Source: Dehalococcoidia bacterium (GTDB lineage: Bacteria; Chloroflexota; Dehalococcoidia; GIF9; AB-539-J10). From it: 9,931 nucleotides of DNA. Under the pieces are notes generated by a model. It was given only the letters and a program-made list of their open reading frames with translations. It had not been told where the DNA came from and searched no databases. The stretch is taken from contig JAGMDB010000060.1 in NCBI GenBank assembly GCA_023128875.1, positions 1 through 9,931 of the forward strand. The letters are read 5' to 3'. The translations under genes were made by a program, and so were the position numbers. Below, piece after piece: positions 1 to 6,866 of the stretch; positions within the stretch are counted from its first letter, which is position 1; each line of letters begins with the position of its first letter.

Positions 1-2234
1 GCCTCTTTATCCAGGGGCTGGTTATTGTTTCCACACTTTGGCGATTGGATGCAGCTAGGACAGCCATCCTGACAGGGACATTCTTCAATCAACCTTAGAG
101 TGGCTTGCCACAGCGTCTCTACTATCTCAAATCCTTTTTCAGCAATGCCAATGCCTCCAGGATAGGCATCATAGATGAATATTTCTGCCTTGCCTGTGTC
201 GGGGTGAAAGGAAGTGGAAACCCCGCCAATATCGTTTCTATCGCAAAGAGCAAACAAGGGAAGTACTCCAATGCTGGCATGCTCGCAAGCATGCAAACCA
301 CCACGAAGACCAAATCCAGCCTCGGCTATCCTGTCAATTGCCTTTTGAGGCAGGTCAAACCAAAAAGACGTGGTGGGGAAGCTTTGCGGTGGCAAATCAA
401 GAGGTTCCTCTCCGACTACTTCCTCGGTGAATTGCCTTTTCTTCTTAAAGCCGACCACTGTAGTGGTAACATCAACGCCTCCTAAATAAACTTTCACCCC
501 GCGGCAATCTTTTTCTTTAGCTATCTTCACAACCTTAAGGTCGGTGATTTCCTTAGTCTGTGTGTAGTAATTGACCGAAGTCAGCATCGCTGCGGCAGTA
601 TGTCTGACTAAATCAAGCTCAGTTATGAGATAGGATTCGCCCTGATGAAGATAGATAGCGCCAGGGTGTATTTGAAAGAAAGCCATGCTAGCCTCCACCG
701 TTTCCAGTAATCGACCCTGGGAGACATCAATGACGGCATAGTTTTCCCCCGATGTGGCTCTTATATTTACATCTTGAGCCGGGTAAGTGATAGCTGGGGT
801 GAGATACCACCTCTTCTGGTGTTTCCTTAATCTGCCTTCTTGTTCTAACTCAGCTAGCGCAGTGTCAACATCAGCACCAAAGAACTCCTCATCAGCAAGA
901 GGTTTCTCCCAGGCAGCACAGAGGAGATGGGGTTTTAAGATATGGGGGTTATTGGGATTGATTAAGGCGTTGTCAAAATTTTTACCAAAAAAGAAACCCG
1001 GGTTGCGCATCAAGTATTGGTCAAGCGGGTTATCTTGAGCGATAAAAAAGCTCAATGAGCTGCCCATACTTCGACCGCTACGCCCGGCCTGCTGCCAGGC
1101 GCTGGCGATACTCCCGGGATAGCCGGTGAGCACCGTGGCCTCTAAATCGCCAATATCTATGCCCAATTCGAGGGCAGTTGTAGCTACCAAGCCAAGGAGT
1201 CCCCCATTGAGGAACTGACGCTCAATTCGGCGCCTATCCCGGGGAAGATAGCCCGCCCGGTAGGGACTGATTTTGTCAGATAGAGAGGGAGGGAGCTGTC
1301 CTTGAGTATAAATATAAATAAGCTCAGTCAGTTTACGACTGCGAGCAAAGACGAGGCTGCGAATATTATTCTGGATTAGCTCTGTAAGAAGGAAAGTAGC
1401 TTCGGTATTGGAGCTATGCCGGCTTCCCTTAGCCTCATCAATGAAAGGCGGATTCCAGAAGGAGAAATATTTCTCGCCATGTGGTGACCCATCCCCAACA
1501 ATTTCCTCAAAAGGCAGGTCAAGTAAATTTTGAGCATGCTCCTTTGGGTTAGCAATGGTGGCTGAGCAACAAATAAACTGAGGGTTAGAGCCATAAAAAC
1601 CGCAAACCCTGCGCAACCTGCGCAGAATGTTAGCCAGATGGGAGCCAAACACACCTCGATAAACATGAGCTTCGTCTATCACCAGATACTTCAGGTGACG
1701 AAATAGCCTGGACCATGATTGGTGATTGGGTAAAATGCCAAGGTGGAGCATATCTGGGTTGGTGAGCAATACTCTGGCCTGTCTCTTTATGCTAGCCCTC
1801 TCGGTTTGCGGTGTATCGCCATCAAAAGTAGCTACCGCGGCTTCAGAGAGAAATTCTGGGCAGGCAAATTCCTTCAGACTCCTTAGCTGGTCCTGGGCTA
1901 GAGCCTTGGTAGGGAAAATGTAAACAGCACGGCTAGTTTTATCGTTCAATATCGCCTCAAGCGTTGCCAGGTGATAGCACAGGCTCTTGCCACTGGCACT
2001 GGGTGTGGATACTATGACATTTTTCCCGGCCAAAATAGCATTCAACGCCTCTGCTTGATGGTGGTAAAGCGCCGGCATTCCTGAGGATTCAAGGCGTGCC
2101 CTAAGGTCAGGATGAAGAGGCTTGTCTAAGTTGCCAAAGATGGCATCTTGTGAAGGGATATACTCAGTGTGAACGATCTGCTGCTTATAATGGCGCAAAG
2201 TGATAAGGTGGTGAAGAAAGGCAGCAGCATCCAT
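1..2234 (-). CDS. mrfA: MrfA-type DEAH-box helicase with C-terminal DUF1998 (partial at left edge)
   Basis: The minus strand is open from an ATG at 2234 to the window edge, giving 744 residues. Superfamily 2 helicase motifs occur in order: Walker A TPSASGKS (about 77-84), DEAH (187-190), SAT (224-226), a motif V region (about 350-361) and QQAGRSGR (381-388). Near the end lies a cysteine cluster, C719, C721, C725, C728 and C734, typical of the DUF1998 (MrfA/YprA) C-terminus. In Bacillus subtilis MrfA is a 3'-5' DNA helicase that acts with the exonuclease MrfB in repair of mitomycin-type DNA damage; that role is inferred here from family. MrfA is about 750 residues, so only the last few to about 25 residues should be missing. 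Start choice: an in-frame TAA at 2253-2255 leaves only TTG 2240 or ATG 2234, and no strong SD favours either. A gene to the left of the window could be mrfB. Confidence 0.93.
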   Translation of the reverse strand, partial: MDAAAFLHHLITLRHYKQQIVHTEYIPSQDAIFGNLDKPLHPDLRARLESSGMPALYHHQAEALNAILAGKNVIVSTPSASGKSLCYHLATLEAILNDKTSRAVYIFPTKALAQDQLRSLKEFACPEFLSEAAVATFDGDTPQTERASIKRQARVLLTNPDMLHLGILPNHQSWSRLFRHLKYLVIDEAHVYRGVFGSHLANILRRLRRVCGFYGSNPQFICCSATIANPKEHAQNLLDLPFEEIVGDGSPHGEKYFSFWNPPFIDEAKGSRHSSNTEATFLLTELIQNNIRSLVFARSRKLTELIYIYTQGQLPPSLSDKISPYRAGYLPRDRRRIERQFLNGGLLGLVATTALELGIDIGDLEATVLTGYPGSIASAWQQAGRSGRSMGSSLSFFIAQDNPLDQYLMRNPGFFFGKNFDNALINPNNPHILKPHLLCAAWEKPLADEEFFGADVDTALAELEQEGRLRKHQKRWYLTPAITYPAQDVNIRATSGENYAVIDVSQGRLLETVEASMAFFQIHPGAIYLHQGESYLITELDLVRHTAAAMLTSVNYYTQTKEITDLKVVKIAKEKDCRGVKVYLGGVDVTTTVVGFKKKRQFTEEVVGEEPLDLPPQSFPTTSFWFDLPQKAIDRIAEAGFGLRGGLHACEHASIGVLPLFALCDRNDIGGVSTSFHPDTGKAEIFIYDAYPGGIGIAEKGFEIVETLWQATLRLIEECPCQDGCPSCIQSPKCGNNNQPLDKE

Positions 2235-2242
2235 CCACAATT

Positions 2243-2340
2243 TAGAGATTCTTTAGCAACTCTACTTGCCATTCTGGCCCTGAACGAAGTGAAGGGGAAG
2301 AATCTAGAGACCCTTCTCTACTGCCCAGGGTGACAGATAA
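2243..2340. repeat. Degenerate palindromic dispersed-repeat-like spacer element
   Basis: The spacer between the DUF503 gene and the helicase gene holds nested inverted repeats. AGATTCTT (2246-2253) pairs perfectly with AAGAATCT (2298-2305). Inside it, ATTCT (2271-2275) pairs with AGAAT (2299-2303), and CCCT (2278-2281 region) pairs with the AGGG around 2293-2296. The wording (CATTCTG, CTGAACGAAGTGAAG, AAGAATCT, GGGTGACA) resembles the dispersed element in many environmental bacterial genomes built from CATTCTGAGCGAAGCGAAG-like units. The resemblance is from memory, and only one copy was noticed in this window. It lies in the 5' leader of the helicase gene and could also act as a weak mRNA hairpin. 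Confidence 0.5.
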
Positions 2341-2350
2341 CATCCTCAAT

Positions 2351-2644
2351 TCAGAAAGCTGGGAAAATCTCTATTTCCGAACCCAGCAACTCCAGGTCAG
2401 GATAATTCTGCGTAATGAACTTCACCACGTTGGATAACGTTTCATCGGCATGCCTTCTATGGTTGCTAACGCAAGTTACACCCAACGTAGCTAACTGCCA
2501 TAAACCCTGATTATCAATTTCAGCTACGGAGACGTTATAGTTATTGTGTAGCCGTGTAATGATAGATTTAATTACCCGCCGTTTACCCTTAAGGGATTGA
2601 TTCTCAGGGAGGCGAAGCTCTATTTGGCATACACCGACATTCAT
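2351..2644 (-). CDS. DUF503 family protein (YlxP-like)
   Basis: This 97-residue protein matches the DUF503/YlxP family in length and pattern. It opens with MNVGVCQIELRLPENQSLKG and continues with KRRVIKSIITRL, then a short beta-rich middle (VSVAEIDNQGLWQLATLGV), and ends with LELLGSEIEIFPAF. Family members are small alpha-beta proteins of uncertain function, often found beside translation genes (nusA-infB-rbfA) in Firmicutes; no such neighbours are visible here. The ATG lies 10 bases beyond the TGA of the upstream zinc-ribbon gene, so the two are probably co-transcribed. There is no clear Shine-Dalgarno sequence before the start, which suggests translational coupling. The family call is confident; the molecular role is unknown. 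Confidence 0.88.
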   Translation of the reverse strand: MNVGVCQIELRLPENQSLKGKRRVIKSIITRLHNNYNVSVAEIDNQGLWQLATLGVTCVSNHRRHADETLSNVVKFITQNYPDLELLGSEIEIFPAF

Positions 2645-2654
2645 CGGCTAATTA

Positions 2655-2945
2655 TCAGGCTTGCTGCTGTTCTTTAATCTTGCTATAGCAATCACTGCAG
2701 TAAACTGGTCGCCCTTCTCTAGGCTCAAAAGGTACTTCAGTTTCACATCCGCACTCTGCGCATGTTACCTTGTACATTGTTCTTGGGCCATATCTGCCAT
2801 ACCTTCGTTTAGCTTCGCGGCAATCTGGACAACGAGTAGGTTCATGTTGCAAACCACGCGATTGATAAAACTCCTGCTCACCGATAGTAAAGACGAAAGT
2901 TTTACCGCAGTCCCGACAAGTCAAAGTTTTGTCTTCTTGAGCCAC
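2655..2945 (-). CDS. Small double zinc-ribbon protein (CxxC-x17-CxxC)
   Basis: This is a 96-residue soluble protein with two zinc-ribbon-like units. The first uses C10/C13 and C39/C42 and resembles the probable zinc-ribbon domain zf-trcl. The second uses C62/C65 and C83/C86 with exactly 17 residues between the pairs, which defines the CxxC-x17-CxxC family. Between them is a basic, tyrosine-rich linker (KRRYGRYGPR, about 46-55). The family is widespread in anaerobes and environmental lineages; its partner, nucleic acid or protein, is not known. The start is GTG at 2945: a perfect AGGAGGT sits 5 bases upstream, whereas the ATG at 2950 touches that SD and is out of frame. It is followed closely by the DUF503 gene, so the two form a likely operon. 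Confidence 0.9.
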   Translation of the reverse strand: MAQEDKTLTCRDCGKTFVFTIGEQEFYQSRGLQHEPTRCPDCREAKRRYGRYGPRTMYKVTCAECGCETEVPFEPREGRPVYCSDCYSKIKEQQQA

Positions 2946-2950
2946 TGCAT

Positions 2951-2957
2951 ACCTCCT
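2951..2957 (-). promoter_or_regulatory. Ribosome binding site fixing a GTG start
   Basis: AGGAGGT on the minus strand lies 5 bases before GTG 2945. It decides against the out-of-frame ATG at 2948-2950, which abuts the SD. It is one of the strongest SD sequences in the window. Confidence 0.8.
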
Positions 2958-3099
2958 GTGTTATGTATAATCTTACCTCGTCTGGTTGCAGTCTCCACCG
3001 GCTCAAGACTTCTACTAAATAGTTACCTGAGGCTCTTCGGAACAACAACCCTCACCAAGGTTTTACTCGACTTATCTAAATATACACGGAGGGGATATG

Positions 3100-4452
3100 C
3101 TAGTCAAGAGCACCATATCCTTTTTCCCTGAGCTGCGGCATTAATTGGTCCAGTGCCATTACTGTTGACTCGTATGCTGACCCAACCGTGGGGGAATAAC
3201 AGGTATCAATCACAGCCAGCTTTTGAACTGGTATTTTCTCTGCTATGGCAAGAGCGAGCCTGTCGATTTTCCCTGCCACCATTTCTTCCGAAATGATTTG
3301 TGCTCCAATCAGGTATTGAGCTTTGTGGTCGGCAATAAGCTTGATGTGGATACGTTTACCTCCATATGAGCGCCGCCGCGTGGCAGTTCTGGTTATGCTA
3401 CAGACGATATCCAAACCCCGTTTTCGGGCGTGAGTTTCCGTAAATCCCACCGTGCCTACCTCATAGCCGAAAACTTCGGTAACCAGGGCCATCACAGTGC
3501 CCTGGTGGGGAAGAATGTTGCCCAGAACTAGATTCGTCGCTGCTATTCTCCCTGCTGTTGCTCCAGAAGTGGCTGTTTGGTAGCTCCTTTTGCTACACGT
3601 TATTCTATCCCAATTCTCCATGCAATCCCCTATAGCATAAATACTTGGGTCGCTGCTTTGGAGGTATTCGTTCACAGCGATGGCCCCCGATTCGCCTACC
3701 TTAATGCCCGCTTTTTTAGCCAACTCTACATTGGGCTTGGAACCAGTAGCGAACAAGGCTAAGTCCACCTCCAGCTCTCGTTCTGGCAGGGATATGACCT
3801 TTTTGCTCTTACGACTCTTTATGCTGTTGATTTGCGCCGACAAAATCAGCTCGATACCTCTTTGCTCTATTCTCGCCTTAACGATTTCCGCCATATCTTT
3901 ATCCAGATATGCCCGGAGGACACGGTCTGCCCTGCCTATAAGATATATCCTGTCATAATTTCTTGCTTGCAGAACTTCAGCTATGTCCAGAGCAATTTGT
4001 CCCACGCCCACGATGGCCGCACTGGAATATCTGGGGATGGCTTTCTCCAGAGTTCTGGCAGTGCTCAGGCTGGTATCCAGAACGAATTCATTGCGGCCAT
4101 CCAGCCCCTGTACAGGAGGGATAATGGGGATAGAGCCCAGATCTAAAATCGCTTTATCGTAACTGTAGCTTTCTCCACCGGCTATCAGGCGTTTTTGCTC
4201 TGTAATGATATCGGTAACCTCTGTATTCAGGTGAACGTTGATATTTCTTTCGTTGTAGAATTTCGGCCTGAACACAAAACTATCCTGCCAGGAGGGAAGA
4301 AACCCGCTTAGCACATAGGGGATTTCGCATGGCTCATGTCCTATCTCACTGCGTTTGTCAAATAGGTCGATTTGAGCTTCTTTATCCAAACGGCGAATAA
4401 CATTGGCGGCATTATTGGCGCCTCCCCCACCACCTACTATGCAAACCCTCAT
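3100..4452 (-). CDS. FAD-dependent pyridine nucleotide-disulfide oxidoreductase (CoA-disulfide reductase / NADH oxidase-like)
   Basis: This 450-residue protein has the length and order of class-III flavoprotein disulfide reductases. The N-terminal FAD-binding loop is IVGGGGGANNAA (about 5-16). A redox cysteine, C42, sits in EPCEIPYVLSG, the position used by CoA-disulfide reductases and NADH oxidases. A nucleotide-binding fold follows at about 145-175, then ATGSKPN (about 235-241) and the second FAD motif IYAIGDC (271-277). The dimer domain ends with CYSPTVGSAYE (418-428), matching the family's YxPxxxxA segment. The likely reaction is NAD(P)H-dependent reduction of a disulfide, polysulfide, sulfur or oxygen; the substrate cannot be read from the sequence. 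Oddities: the pyridine-nucleotide loop reads GVGQIA rather than GxGxxG, and the usual acidic residue after the second strand is replaced (LIGRADR, about 171-177), hinting at altered cofactor preference. It is transcribed divergently from mtnA. The ATG at 4452 has a modest GGAAAG SD. Confidence 0.9.
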   Translation of the reverse strand: MRVCIVGGGGGANNAANVIRRLDKEAQIDLFDKRSEIGHEPCEIPYVLSGFLPSWQDSFVFRPKFYNERNINVHLNTEVTDIITEQKRLIAGGESYSYDKAILDLGSIPIIPPVQGLDGRNEFVLDTSLSTARTLEKAIPRYSSAAIVGVGQIALDIAEVLQARNYDRIYLIGRADRVLRAYLDKDMAEIVKARIEQRGIELILSAQINSIKSRKSKKVISLPERELEVDLALFATGSKPNVELAKKAGIKVGESGAIAVNEYLQSSDPSIYAIGDCMENWDRITCSKRSYQTATSGATAGRIAATNLVLGNILPHQGTVMALVTEVFGYEVGTVGFTETHARKRGLDIVCSITRTATRRRSYGGKRIHIKLIADHKAQYLIGAQIISEEMVAGKIDRLALAIAEKIPVQKLAVIDTCYSPTVGSAYESTVMALDQLMPQLREKGYGALD

Positions 4453-4470
4453 TTTCTTTCCATTCCGTTT

Positions 4471-4498
4471 ATGTTATTTGCTCTGCAAGCTCTTGCAA
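4471..4498 (-). promoter_or_regulatory. Candidate promoter for the disulfide oxidoreductase
   Basis: On the minus strand TTGCAA (4493-4498) and TAACAT (4471-4476) are separated by 16 bases and lie just upstream of the ATG at 4452. The -10 match is only partial, so this is tentative. The -35 hexamer overlaps the inverted repeat at 4484-4497. Confidence 0.35.
4484..4497. promoter_or_regulatory. 14-bp inverted repeat in the divergent promoter region (possible operator)
   Basis: TGCAAG, two bases, then CTTGCA forms a perfect dyad. It lies between the divergently transcribed disulfide reductase and mtnA, inside the candidate promoter of the former. Its position fits a regulator binding site, but no regulator gene is adjacent and a dyad this short can arise by chance. 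Confidence 0.35.
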
Positions 4499-4548
4499 TT
4501 ACAGATGCTCGCTCCTTAAACTGGTAATACGGCCTTCCGCTTGTTTTC

Positions 4549-4576
4549 TTTACTCCCAGATTTCCTCTATTATATT
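4549..4576 (+). promoter_or_regulatory. Candidate promoter for the mtnA operon
   Basis: TTTACT (4549-4554) and TATATT (4571-4576) are spaced by 16 bases. Transcription would begin near 4583, leaving a leader of about 14 bases to the ATG at 4597. This would fit the lack of a recognisable SD before that start. Confidence 0.4.
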
Positions 4577-4596
4577 GATAAGATTTGAAATTGGCA

Positions 4597-5631
4597 ATGG
4601 AACCGAAAGCAATATACTGGCTTGGTGATAGATTAAGAATATTGGACCAGACAAAGCTTCCCCAGGAGCAAAGCTTCATGAACGTGGCTAATTATCATGA
4701 TGTAGTCTTAGCTATCAAAGAAATGAGAGTTCGAGGGGCGCCAGCTATTGGAGTTGCCGCCGCCTATGGCATAGCTCTGGGGGCGCAGGGTATAAAATCG
4801 AGGGGTAAAGCAGAGTTTTTCAGCCAGTTTGAGCAGATTTTGCAGGCCTTCTCCACCTCCAGGCCTACTGCTGTTAACCTCTTCCGGGCTATTGGCAGGA
4901 TGAGGAAAATAGCTGCCACAGGTAGTACCATTACTGAAATGAAGGAGATCCTTATTAATGAAGCGAAGCGAATTCACCAGGAAGAAATTGAAGCCAGCAG
5001 GCGTCTCAGCCAGGTAGGAGCAGAGCTTATCAAGGATGGATTTACCATCCTTACTCATTGCAACGCTGGCCCTTTAGCCACCGCTGGCTACGGCACTGCA
5101 CTGGGTGTAATTAAAGCCGCTAAGGAGCAGGGAAAGGGAGTGAACGTTATCGCCACAGAGACGCGCCCCCTTCTCCAGGGAGCCAGGCTCACGACCTGGG
5201 AACTTAGGCAGGAAAACATTCCCGTAACCCTGGTCACCGACTCTATGGCTGGCTATTTTATGCACCAGGGGAAAATAGACTGCGTCATTGTCGGAGCTGA
5301 TAGGATTGCCGCCAACGGTGATGTGGTCAACAAGATTGGCACCTATGCCCTGGCCGTTCTGGCTAAAGAAAACAATATCCCATTTTATGTGGCTGCCCCG
5401 AACAGCACCATTGATTTTTCTGTATCTTCAGGGGATAGGGTTCCTATAGAGGAGCGAAATCCTCGGGAGGTAACTCATATTCAGGGGATTCCCATTGCAC
5501 CGGAAGGGGTGAAGGCGGCCAATCCTGCTTTCGATGTAACTCCTCATAATTACATAAGCACTATCATCACCGAAAGAGGTATAATAAAAGAGCCGTATGA
5601 AAAAGAGCTAAAGAAAATAGCGAGGGGGTAA
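4597..5631 (+). CDS. mtnA: S-methyl-5-thioribose-1-phosphate isomerase
   Basis: MtnA converts methylthioribose-1-phosphate to methylthioribulose-1-phosphate in cytoplasmic methionine salvage, recycling the methylthioadenosine left from polyamine synthesis and other SAM reactions. From the ATG at 4597 the protein has 344 residues, the family's usual length. Diagnostic segments are LDQTKLP near the start, VRGAPAIGVAAAYG (about 45-58), the catalytic cysteine in THCNAG (C155), TETRPLLQGARLTTWEL (about 187-203) and the catalytic aspartate in GADRIAANGDVVNKIGTY (D235). All expected catalytic residues are present. An in-frame TTG at 4585 would add four residues; neither start has a clear SD. The fold is shared with eIF2B-alpha and archaeal ribose-1,5-bisphosphate isomerase, but these signature segments fit MtnA best. 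No other salvage gene is visible. It heads an operon with the FmdB-like gene, whose ATG follows 4 bases after this stop. Confidence 0.95.
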   Translation: MEPKAIYWLGDRLRILDQTKLPQEQSFMNVANYHDVVLAIKEMRVRGAPAIGVAAAYGIALGAQGIKSRGKAEFFSQFEQILQAFSTSRPTAVNLFRAIGRMRKIAATGSTITEMKEILINEAKRIHQEEIEASRRLSQVGAELIKDGFTILTHCNAGPLATAGYGTALGVIKAAKEQGKGVNVIATETRPLLQGARLTTWELRQENIPVTLVTDSMAGYFMHQGKIDCVIVGADRIAANGDVVNKIGTYALAVLAKENNIPFYVAAPNSTIDFSVSSGDRVPIEERNPREVTHIQGIPIAPEGVKAANPAFDVTPHNYISTIITERGIIKEPYEKELKKIARG

Positions 5632-5635
5632 GGAG

Positions 5636-5845
5636 ATGCCAACATATGAGTATTGGTGCCCAAGCTGCGATAAGGAGTTTGAGGTTAAAAAGCCGCTCAG
5701 TGATTTCGATAAACCTGCCTTCTGCCCTGATTGTGGTGCTCAAGGGGAAAGGCTGGTATCCTCTTTCGCATCGAAGATTGGCTACAATCTGCAGGTGCCA
5801 GCAAAACCGCCTTTCAGAAAAAAGGGTACTGCGCAGAAAAAGTAA
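5636..5845 (+). CDS. FmdB-family zinc-ribbon protein
   Basis: This 69-residue protein begins MPTYEYWCPSCDKEFEV, the hallmark of the FmdB/CxxC_CxxC_SSSS regulatory-protein family. One zinc ribbon is formed by C8/C11 and C30/C33, and the segment after it (GERLVSSFASKIG) corresponds to the family's serine-rich region. The C-terminus is lysine-rich (FRKKGTAQKK). FmdB was first proposed to regulate formamidase and amide-use genes, but most members have no proven function. The start codon follows 4 bases after the mtnA stop, and the SD (AAGGAG, or the G-rich run just upstream) overlaps the end of mtnA, so the two are likely translationally coupled. Confidence 0.9.
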   Translation: MPTYEYWCPSCDKEFEVKKPLSDFDKPAFCPDCGAQGERLVSSFASKIGYNLQVPAKPPFRKKGTAQKK

Positions 5846-5871
5846 AAAAATACTGCCAGGAGGTTATGAAC

Positions 5872-6459
5872 ATGGAACTTTCTCCGCTGGCAAGGGAAAG
5901 GTTAGCCAGAATCGGCGATTTATCGCCACAGGAAAAGGAGAGAGCAAGGCGGTCAAGCAAGCTTGGCTCTTTGCTCTCCCAATACTTCAAAGGCGAGATG
6001 AGTTCAGAGGATTTATGGAAAGAGCTGAACTCCCTCAAAGAACAAAGCGATGAATCTATCATAAAGGAAGCGCAGAGTAAGTTGATAGATACACTTCGTT
6101 TGCAAATGAGCCAGGCAGATTTTGGCCAGCGCCGCAGTGCTATTTTAGCCATAGAAACGATGAGAGGCGAGGGAAAATATTCTACCTTAGAACTAGCTCT
6201 GAATTCGGTTGAAGCCCTATGCCAGGAATACACACAAATCAAAGAACAAACGTATGAGCAGCTCAAAAGCGCACTGGAAGGCCAGTTCCAGGCAGTAGCG
6301 CAACAGGTAATAAAACAGGGTTTGAAGGTTGATGTGGGAAGTTCAATAGAGGCCAACGTCAAAAATAGCCCACAATGGAAAGCTTTCATCGCCGAGCATG
6401 AGAAATCCTGCGGGGGAATGTTCGACAGCCACATAGCCAGGCTACGAGAGATTATTTGA
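5872..6459 (+). CDS. Uncharacterised helical protein, third gene of the mtnA operon
   Basis: I do not recognise this protein. From the ATG at 5872 it has 195 residues, is highly charged and predicted almost wholly helical, with no signal peptide or membrane segment. Residues about 1-30 are rich in Arg, Glu and Leu (ELSPLARERLARIGDLSPQE). A central stretch from about 45 to 150, rich in Glu, Lys, Gln, Leu and Ala, looks like a coiled coil or helical bundle. The tail contains two cysteines at most and ends HIARLREII. A perfect AGGAGG (5858-5863) lies 8 bases before ATG 5872 and only 2 before the in-frame ATG 5866, so 5872 is preferred; an upstream extension to 5731 overlaps the FmdB gene and is unlikely. 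The gap after the FmdB gene is 26 bases, so it is probably the last gene of that operon. Confidence 0.75.
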   Translation: MELSPLARERLARIGDLSPQEKERARRSSKLGSLLSQYFKGEMSSEDLWKELNSLKEQSDESIIKEAQSKLIDTLRLQMSQADFGQRRSAILAIETMRGEGKYSTLELALNSVEALCQEYTQIKEQTYEQLKSALEGQFQAVAQQVIKQGLKVDVGSSIEANVKNSPQWKAFIAEHEKSCGGMFDSHIARLREII

Positions 6460-6475
6460 ATTAGGCAAATAATCT
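6449..6475 (+). terminator. AT-rich hairpin overlapping the stop codon of the 195-aa gene
   Basis: AGATTATTTG (6449-6458) pairs perfectly with CAAATAATCT (6466-6475) around a 7-base loop. The left arm contains the last codons and part of the TGA. No T-run follows (TTCC), so it is a poor intrinsic terminator. It may instead protect the mRNA 3' end or mark the end of the operon. Confidence 0.4.
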
Positions 6476-6528
6476 TCCAGACCAAAAGTCCTCGGATAGG
6501 CTTTTACCTTTAATCATCCTGTAAATGC

Positions 6529-6557
6529 TTGATAAGTCAACATTAATCCAGTATAAT
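6529..6557 (+). promoter_or_regulatory. Near-consensus sigma70 promoter of the HTH/PIN module
   Basis: TTGATA (6529-6534), a 17-base spacer and a perfect TATAAT (6552-6557) put the transcription start near 6564, about 24 bases before the ATG of the HTH gene. It is the best promoter in the window. No obvious operator dyad flanks it, although autoregulation by the HTH protein is expected. Confidence 0.75.
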
Positions 6558-6587
6558 CCTCATAGAGCAATAAAAGGAGCATGAGTA

Positions 6588-6866
6588 ATGGACAAACTGT
6601 TAACTGTTAACGAAGTTGCTGAATATCTCAGGCTAAATCGAGAGACTGTTCTCCGCAAAGCCAGGAAGGGAGAAATCCCGGCAATTAAAATGGGCTACAG
6701 AAGCTACCGCTTCTATAGACATCAGATTGATGATTGGTTAAGGAGAGAAGTCGTGTCTGAAGGTCAGGCAGCATCTAGAAAAATTGGGGTGTTAGACCTT
6801 CCTAGTTATGACCTCGGTGTGATTAAAGGTAGTTTGAGCCGCAGGGAAATATATAAGGACTTATGA
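6588..6866 (+). CDS. Excisionase-type HTH antitoxin, partner of the PIN toxin
   Basis: This 92-residue protein has an N-terminal helix-turn-helix of the excisionase/MerR-like HTH_17 type. TVNEVAEYLRLNRETVLRKARKGEIPAIKMG covers about 5-36, followed by YRFYRHQIDDWLR (about 40-52). The C-terminal 35 residues form a short tail (VLDLPSYDLGVIKGSLSR, about 68-85, then REIYKDL) of the kind that in antitoxins binds and neutralises the toxin. Its TGA overlaps the next ATG by 4 bases (ATGA), and the partner is a PIN nuclease, which is the basis for calling it an antitoxin rather than a phage excisionase. No integrase or phage gene is nearby. The AAAGGAG at 6573-6579 is 8 bases before ATG 6588. It should also be the repressor of its own promoter at 6529-6557. 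Confidence 0.85.
   Translation: MDKLLTVNEVAEYLRLNRETVLRKARKGEIPAIKMGYRSYRFYRHQIDDWLRREVVSEGQAASRKIGVLDLPSYDLGVIKGSLSRREIYKDL

Noticed and set aside
105..485. Plus-strand 126-aa reading frame
   Set aside because: It is antisense to the DUF1998 part of the helicase and shows no family pattern.
1376..1666. Minus-strand 96-aa reading frame
   Set aside because: It lies in another frame of the MrfA-type helicase, whose motifs are continuous through this region.
2661..3131. Plus-strand 156-aa reading frame with a hydrophobic start
   Set aside because: It is antisense to the zinc-ribbon gene; the hydrophobicity is the mirror of its codons.
4597..5631. Ribose-1,5-bisphosphate isomerase or eIF2B-like regulatory subunit instead of MtnA
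   Set aside because: The THCNAG, TETRPLLQGARLT and GADRIAANGDVVNKIGTY segments fit MtnA best, and the length of 344 is standard.
5731..5871. N-terminal extension of the 195-aa protein
   Set aside because: It would overlap most of the FmdB-like gene in another frame and has no SD, while AGGAGG is well placed for ATG 5872.
5814..6485. Minus-strand 223-aa reading frame
   Set aside because: It is antisense to the 195-aa operon gene, which has the good SD and operon spacing. The minus frame is Ser- and Leu-rich without motifs.
6581..6610. Nine-codon reading frame MSNGQTVNC overlapping the HTH start
   Set aside because: Its ATG is only 1 base from the SD, and it is probably chance.
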